Positions 6,219-8,759 of a stretch of 8,759 nucleotides of DNA are shown piece by piece. This stretch comes from 4484-232 sp964486555 (GTDB taxonomy: Bacteria > Thermotogota > Thermotogae > Thermotogales > Thermotogaceae): the NCBI GenBank assembly GCA_964486555.1, contig CAZANP010000065.1:1-8759 (forward strand). The letters run 5' to 3'. Every line of letters begins with the position of its first letter. Within the stretch, counting starts at the first letter, position 1. The notes under the pieces were generated by a model, which saw only the letters and a program-made list of their open reading frames with translations, did not search any database and had not been told where the DNA came from. A program made the translations under genes and the position numbers.

Positions 6219-7295
6219 TTGAAAGCTCTGGTTCTGTGTGCGGGGAAAGGAACAAGACTTCGGCCTTTCACCTACACGATAGCAAAACAACTCATACCTG
6301 TAGCGAACAAGCCTGTCCTCTTCTACACGCTCGAGAACATAAAAAAACTCGATATCGAAGAGGTTGGAATTGTGGTGAATCCTCAAAACAAGGGAGTTTT
6401 TGAAGAAACACTGAGAGACGGTTCAGAGTTCGGATTGAGGATAGAGTACGTTGTTCAGGAAGAGCCCAAGGGATTGGCGCATGCTGTGTGGATAGCCAGA
6501 GATTTTCTGGGAGAAGAAGATTTTTTGATGTACCTTGGAGACAATCTCATACTCGAGGATTTGAAGCCTTTTGTAAAGGAATTTTTGGAAAAAGGAGATA
6601 TACAAGCATCCATATTGCTGTCTCCCGTCAAGGATCCTACCAGATTCGGTATAGCTGTGATGAAGAACGGGAAGGTCATCGAAGTAGTTGAAAAACCCAA
6701 GGTTCCTCCAAGTAACCTTGCCATCGTGGGAGTTTATCTTTTCAGAAGCATCATATTCGAAGGGATAAAGAACATAAAACCCTCCTGGAGAGGAGAACTC
6801 GAGATAACAGATGCCATAGGTTACCTCATAAAAAAGGGATATGATGTAAAGGGGCATATAATATTTGGCTGGTGGAAAGACACGGGAAAACCAGAAGATC
6901 TCATCGAAGCTAACAGGAAAATATTGCAGGATCTGAGAGTAAACAGGGTGGAAGGGGAAGTGGATGATTCTTCTAAAATTCAAGGAGAGGTGATCATAGA
7001 AAAAGGAGCAAAGGTCGTGAGTTCCGTCGTGAGGGGTCCGGTTATAGTAGGAAGGGGATCGTTCATAAAGAATTCCTATATAGGTCCCTACACCTCCATA
7101 GGTGAAGATGTTATCGTTGAAAACTGCGAGATAGAAAATTCCATTATCATGGATAAATGCTCCCTTTCGGATGTGAAGTACCGTCTTGACTCATCCATCC
7201 TTGGCAAGAACGTTTCGATAAGAGGTGTGAAATCCAAACCATCTTCCATGAGCTTGATACTGGGAGATCTCAGCTCTGCAAACCTTCCAGAATGA
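6219..7295 (+). CDS. Glucose-1-phosphate thymidylyltransferase-like sugar nucleotidyltransferase, long form
   Basis: Predicted to condense a sugar 1-phosphate with a nucleoside triphosphate (typically glucose 1-phosphate plus dTTP) to an NDP-sugar and pyrophosphate. The 358-residue protein has an N-terminal Rossmann-like catalytic domain with LCAGKGTRLRPFTYTIAKQL (6-25), VANKPVLFY (28-36), YLGDNLI with metal-binding Asp108, VEKP near 157-160, and WWKDTGKPEDL with Asp221. From about 245 onward, repeated Ile/Val-Gly hexapeptides (VVSSVVRGPVIVGRGSFI, NSYIGPYTSIGEDVIV) indicate a left-handed beta-helix. This is the longer RmlA/StrD-like architecture rather than the roughly 290-residue RmlA. The start is TTG 6219, seven bases after GGGGG (6207-6211); an upstream in-frame ATG at 6120 lies inside the membrane-protein gene. 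Nucleotide and sugar specificity, and any acetyltransferase activity of the helix, cannot be read from sequence. Confidence 0.88.
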   Translation: MKALVLCAGKGTRLRPFTYTIAKQLIPVANKPVLFYTLENIKKLDIEEVGIVVNPQNKGVFEETLRDGSEFGLRIEYVVQEEPKGLAHAVWIARDFLGEEDFLMYLGDNLILEDLKPFVKEFLEKGDIQASILLSPVKDPTRFGIAVMKNGKVIEVVEKPKVPPSNLAIVGVYLFRSIIFEGIKNIKPSWRGELEITDAIGYLIKKGYDVKGHIIFGWWKDTGKPEDLIEANRKILQDLRVNRVEGEVDDSSKIQGEVIIEKGAKVVSSVVRGPVIVGRGSFIKNSYIGPYTSIGEDVIVENCEIENSIIMDKCSLSDVKYRLDSSILGKNVSIRGVKSKPSSMSLILGDLSSANLPE

Positions 7296-7308
7296 GGAGG
7301 GATGCGAA

Positions 7309-8247
7309 ATGGGTCGAGTCTGGACCATGGGAGAAATTTTAGTGGAGATAATGAGGCCAAAACCTGATATGCCTTTTCATGTGACAGGAGAGTTTTTAGG
7401 ACCGTTTCCAAGCGGGGCACCCGCCATTTTCATAGATACCATCGCGCGACTTGGCCACAACGCTGGAATAATCGGAGGAGTAGGAAAGGATGGATTTGGA
7501 AAGATCGTTCTGGATCGCTTGAAGAGAGATGGTGTGGATTGTTCATATGTCTTCGAGGTTGAAGGAAAATCCACTGCCGTTGCATTTGTATCCTACACAA
7601 AAGAGGGAACAAGGGATTTCATATACCATGTTGACAACACTCCAGCCGTCATGGTTCATGATCTTGATGAGATAGATATAGAAGCAGATTTCTTCCATGT
7701 CATGGGATGCTCTCTGATGTTCAATGAAAGTTTCGGAAAGAACATAACGGAATTAGCTGAGCGATTATGGGAGAAAGGAACGAAGATATCATTCGATCCG
7801 AACATAAGGAAGGAGTTACTTGGAAGACAGAACGTCCGTGACTCCATAGAACCCATCATGAGGAAGTGTTCCGTTTTTCTGCCCGGTGTTGATGAGTTGA
7901 AGCTGATAAGCGGAAGAAACGATGTAGATGAAGCTGTGAATGAGCTATTTTATGATTACAAAGAGCTTGATATAGTGGTTCTAAAAAGAGGAAAGAAAGG
8001 GGCAACAGTTTACACAAGATCCGAAAAGCGTGATATACCTGCTGTCAAAGTTGAGGAAGTTGATCCAACAGGAGCTGGAGATTATTTCGATGCAGGTTTC
8101 ATTTCCGCCCTACTCGATGGAAAAGACCCTGCTACAGCTGGAAAGATCGCAACAATAGCAGGCGCACTCAACGTTGTGGCCTTTGGACCCATGGAAGGTG
8201 ATATAAACCCTGAAAAGATCGAAAAGATGATGAGTCAACTTATATAA
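7309..8247 (+). CDS. PfkB-family sugar or sugar-acid kinase
   Basis: An ATP-dependent carbohydrate kinase of the ribokinase/PfkB superfamily, 312 residues. Signature 1 covers IDTIARLGHNAGIIGGVGKDGFG at 42-64. Signature 2 is VDPTGAGDYFDAGF at 251-264, with Asp258 as the catalytic base and the GAGD anion hole. SFDPNIRKELL (161-171) and LPGVDELKLISG (191-202) resemble the 2-keto-3-deoxygluconate and fructokinase-like groups. The usual GGAPAN near the substrate site reads SGAPAI (35-40), so a specificity different from the common fructokinase type is possible. AGGAGGG (7295-7301) precedes ATG 7309, and the gap from the nucleotidyltransferase is 13 bases. It is the last gene of the operon. The substrate is not assignable here; a role in supplying a sugar phosphate to the preceding gene product is only a possibility. 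Confidence 0.88.
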   Translation: MGRVWTMGEILVEIMRPKPDMPFHVTGEFLGPFPSGAPAIFIDTIARLGHNAGIIGGVGKDGFGKIVLDRLKRDGVDCSYVFEVEGKSTAVAFVSYTKEGTRDFIYHVDNTPAVMVHDLDEIDIEADFFHVMGCSLMFNESFGKNITELAERLWEKGTKISFDPNIRKELLGRQNVRDSIEPIMRKCSVFLPGVDELKLISGRNDVDEAVNELFYDYKELDIVVLKRGKKGATVYTRSEKRDIPAVKVEEVDPTGAGDYFDAGFISALLDGKDPATAGKIATIAGALNVVAFGPMEGDINPEKIEKMMSQLI

Positions 8248-8275
8248 GTAAGTGCCCTTTTTCACATGATTCCAT
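8240..8275 (-). other. Ribosome site with an 11-codon minus-strand frame
   Basis: On the minus strand GGAGGAGG (8292-8285) is followed nine bases later by ATG 8275, which reads MESCEKGHLLI and then stops inside the end of the PfkB gene. The translation signal is strong but the frame is tiny. It may be chance, a leader peptide, or the truncated front of a lost minus-strand gene. Confidence 0.15.
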
Positions 8276-8400
8276 TATATGTTGCCTCCTCCATAGATTA
8301 TTTTGTCTGGTCACATTCGATGGCTTTAATGCTGTATCTCTTCTATTATGATTATTAAATCGGTTTATATTTCCACGATATTATTTGGCTTTTTCTTCCA
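8248..8400. other. AT-rich stretch without a recognisable gene
   Basis: Between the PfkB stop and the chemotaxis-receptor remnant no frame gives a protein I recognise, and all plus frames have stops. No convincing hairpin-plus-T-tract terminator was seen after the kinase. A plus-strand frame at 8348-8542 exists but runs out of frame over the receptor remnant. The segment may be the decayed front of the receptor gene or the scar of a deletion. Confidence 0.5.
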
Positions 8401-8759
8401 TATGTACCTATTTCCGATTCCAACGGTTGGATACTTAGAGTTACAGCTTCTGGAAAAGATCTTCTTACTTGGGATTTCTCAGATTTGTCTCAAATACGGG
8501 AAAGAGCACATAGAGCCAATGAAGCGAGCGAGGAAACCGTGAAGGTCGTGATGTAGACAGCTGAGCAAACAGGATCTATAACGAAAGCGCTGGAGAACAT
8601 TTTGAAAGAGGTTGAAAACATAAAGGACCAAATAGAAAATCTAGCAGCGAACGCTCAGGAGCGGAGTGCAGCTGCTGAAGAAATGAGTGGTGCGATGGAT
8701 ACCTCCACAAAATCCATTATGTCCATAGCTCAACGAATTGAAGAAATGACACAGAGTGT
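8401..8759 (+). pseudogene. Remnant of a methyl-accepting chemotaxis protein, cut by the window edge
   Basis: The frame starting at 8401 reads YVPISDSNGWILRVTASGKD, then IRERAHRANEASEETVKVVM, an in-frame TAG (8554-8556), and then TAEQTGSITKALENILKEVE. It continues with NAQERSAAAEEMSGAMD and IAQRIEEMTQSV to the window end. The Ala/Glu/Gln/Ser-rich heptads and the QERSAAAEEMS methylation-type segment are typical of the cytoplasmic coiled coil of chemoreceptors, approaching the conserved tip that would lie beyond 8759. The part around 8407-8440 resembles the end of a sensor domain. No start codon with a ribosome site, transmembrane segments or HAMP domain precede it. The TAG and the missing front indicate decay, although a sequence error at the TAG or a downstream start cannot be excluded. 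Confidence 0.72.

Noticed and set aside
8248..8275. Rho-independent terminator after the PfkB gene
   Set aside because: CCCTTTTT is present but no stable stem precedes it.
8348..8542. 64-codon plus-strand frame in the AT-rich region
   Set aside because: It overlaps the receptor remnant in a different frame, has no ribosome site, and the residues look like random AT-rich translation.
1..8759. CRISPR array, tRNA or rRNA genes, insertion sequence, prophage attachment site
   Set aside because: No spaced direct repeats, no cloverleaf or rRNA-like stretch, and no transposase or terminal inverted repeats were seen.

Overview
The window looks like chromosomal DNA from a Thermotoga-type hyperthermophilic bacterium. 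This is inferred from protein flavour and from memory of the families, not from a database search. Arginine is mostly AGA/AGG, isoleucine is often ATA, the proteins are rich in Lys and Glu, genes are packed with gaps of 1-15 bases, and ribosome sites are strong GGAGG(TGA) types. GTG and TTG starts are common. The PdxS protein closely resembles the Thermotoga form as I remember it.

Region 1 (1-594): a Uma2/DUF820-type putative nuclease with its own promoter-like sequence. Its best ribosome site points to an ATG at 71 that reaches a stop after two codons. One extra G in the following G run would restore a normal N-terminus, so the start is broken or unusual.

Region 2 (662-4642): a tight five-gene plus-strand operon behind an extended -10 promoter. 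The order is nicotinamidase (pncA), nicotinate phosphoribosyltransferase (pncB), the two subunits of PLP synthase (pdxS, pdxT), and a degenerate receiver-GGDEF protein. The first two genes recycle nicotinamide into the NAD pool. The next two make pyridoxal 5'-phosphate from central metabolites plus glutamine. The fifth gene looks like a signalling fold that has lost catalysis.

Region 3 (4639-5097, minus strand): a divergent MogA/MoaB-fold protein, convergent with region 2. The two genes share a palindromic CTAG, so each ends on a TAG within the same four bases.

Region 4 (5098-8247): a 69-bp divergent promoter region with a 12-bp perfect palindrome, then a plus-strand operon. It encodes a multi-pass membrane protein of the LPG-synthase-TM/flippase-like family, a long RmlA-type sugar nucleotidyltransferase with a left-handed beta-helix tail, and a PfkB-family sugar kinase. 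Sugar activation next to a polytopic envelope protein suggests a role in surface glycan or glycolipid metabolism, but the substrates are unknown.

Region 5 (8248-8759): an AT-rich stretch with no recognisable intact gene, then the remnant of a methyl-accepting chemotaxis protein. It has no visible start, an in-frame TAG, and clear cytoplasmic coiled-coil sequence running off the window. No RNA gene, CRISPR array, IS element or attachment site was recognised. I found no wholly new system. The most unusual items are the broken Uma2 start, the pseudo-enzyme pair at the end of the cofactor operon, and the decayed receptor.
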